A stretch of DNA of 64,000 nt from assembly GCF_017355855.1 (NCBI RefSeq), contig NZ_JAFEWD010000002.1, positions 620,001 to 684,000 on the forward strand, in the 5' to 3' direction. Source of the DNA: Pedobacter sp. SYSU D00535 (GTDB lineage: Bacteria > Bacteroidota > Bacteroidia > Sphingobacteriales > Sphingobacteriaceae). Shown here one piece after another: positions 63,489 through 64,000 of the stretch (the stretch's first letter is position 1; each line of letters starts with the position of its first letter). Below the pieces are notes generated by a model, which worked only from the letters and a program-made list of their open reading frames with translations, did not search any database and was not told where the DNA came from. Position numbers and translations under genes: made by a program.

Positions 63489-64000
63489 TTATTTCAATTT
63501 TTTTGCGCCTTTTTTCAATACAAAATCAGGTTGTTTGGAAGCTACCTTTATTAAGCCCTGCTTATCAAATTCTACTTTTACAATCCCCGGTTTTTCTCTC
63601 CAGGGCGCCTGGTTATCATTTCCAAAGAAACAGCTATACCAGTTTCCCGACTTATCTTTGAAATAGTTAGTACCGCCGCCGCAAGGAACTGCCTCATGCC
63701 TGTTCTGATAAGGACCATAGATATTATCGGATACCGCCGCCATACTGCTATATCTTCCCTGGTAGGAATCCGCTGCGGTTAAGTAATATTTCCCGTCCTT
63801 TTTAAATAGGAAAGCGCCTTCATGTCCTATATCCTGACAATCGCGACGAAGTGAACAATTAGATGCATGGTTTTTAGGGTTCAGGTCTGGATTAATCAGC
63901 ACGGGCTTTTTCGGCTCTTCTGCCAAGCCACTCATATCATCCTTCATGCGTGCAATCCAACCGCCGCCCCAAACAAGGTAAACTACACCGTCTGTATCTT
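63489..64000 (-). CDS. GH43-like glycoside hydrolase (partial, 5' end outside window)
   Basis: The C-terminal about 170 residues of a glycosidase; the frame stays open to the window edge, where it reads DTDGVVYLVWGGGWIARMK, so the methionine at 63947 is internal. DTDGxxYLVWGGG, EGAFLFKKDGKYYLTAAD (catalytic Glu of the blade motif) and NWYSCFFGND match the five-bladed propeller of family 43 and related enzymes that attack arabinans, xylans or galactans. The substrate cannot be inferred from this part. It could be the host gene next to which the mobile module inserted. Confidence 0.8.
   Translation of the reverse strand, partial: DTDGVVYLVWGGGWIARMKDDMSGLAEEPKKPVLINPDLNPKNHASNCSLRRDCQDIGHEGAFLFKKDGKYYLTAADSYQGRYSSMAAVSDNIYGPYQNRHEAVPCGGGTNYFKDKSGNWYSCFFGNDNQAPWREKPGIVKVEFDKQGLIKVASKQPDFVLKKGAKKLK

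Overview
This window looks like a chromosomal segment of a Bacteroidota bacterium, most likely family Sphingobacteriaceae (Pedobacter, Mucilaginibacter or a relative). The reasons are: many genes are preceded by the Bacteroidetes -7 box TAnnTTTG rather than a -10/Shine-Dalgarno pair; several families typical of the phylum are present (DUF3857/transglutaminase pairs, TPR sensor proteins, a DUF4905-like protein, UMF1-type MFS, a NodB-type lipoprotein deacetylase); and the housekeeping proteins (MutS, RecR, TopA, MnmA, MnmE) are of that type. Identifications rest on reading motifs; no database search was possible.

Layout. 1-4.1 kb: a tight operon of bioA, a YhhN-type membrane protein, an EamA-type exporter and an MFS transporter. 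4.2-13.3 kb: a lipoprotein, a candidate structured intergenic element, recR, a sodium:solute symporter, a LOG-family hydrolase, a histidine kinase, a D-2-hydroxyacid dehydrogenase, an M28 peptidase and a GNAT protein. 13.3-29.6 kb, almost all on the minus strand: a polyprenyl synthetase, RNase R, a PolB-like exonuclease, the coupled alpha-2-macroglobulin/PBP1C pair, TopA and MnmA. 29.8-38.5 kb: an aldehyde dehydrogenase, a BamE-like lipoprotein, a UMF1 transporter, a LutA-like protein, MutS, an NlpC/P60 lipoprotein and two thioredoxin-fold proteins. 38.5-50.7 kb: two DUF3857/transglutaminase paralogues (one broken by an in-frame stop), a DnaQ-like exonuclease, QueG, SYLF and AIM24 proteins, a 55-residue Cys-rich microprotein, uridine kinase, LysM and DUF4905-like proteins, an NfeD protease and Dps.

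50.8-57.2 kb is the most unusual stretch. A 7TM-PAS histidine kinase converges with a periplasmic TPR protein that ends in a HisKA domain but has no ATPase domain. Divergent from the TPR gene is a head-to-tail array of eight intact copies plus one in-frame deletion copy of a 48-codon lipoprotein gene, with a period of about 196 bp. The intact copies differ by 14 synonymous and only two non-synonymous codon changes, and every copy, including the deleted one, ends in GGIGDKTYGWD. A perfect 14-bp palindrome lies between the TPR gene and the array. An M20 dipeptidase follows the array. I propose, as inference only, a surface-peptide signalling or sensing cassette.

57.2-64 kb: a degenerate SRAP-like protein, small membrane and hypothetical proteins, a polysaccharide deacetylase and mnmE. 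Immediately after mnmE come helically phased short repeats and a two-gene HTH/tyrosine-recombinase module, probably a mobile-element remnant or edge. The window ends inside a GH43-like glycosidase gene.
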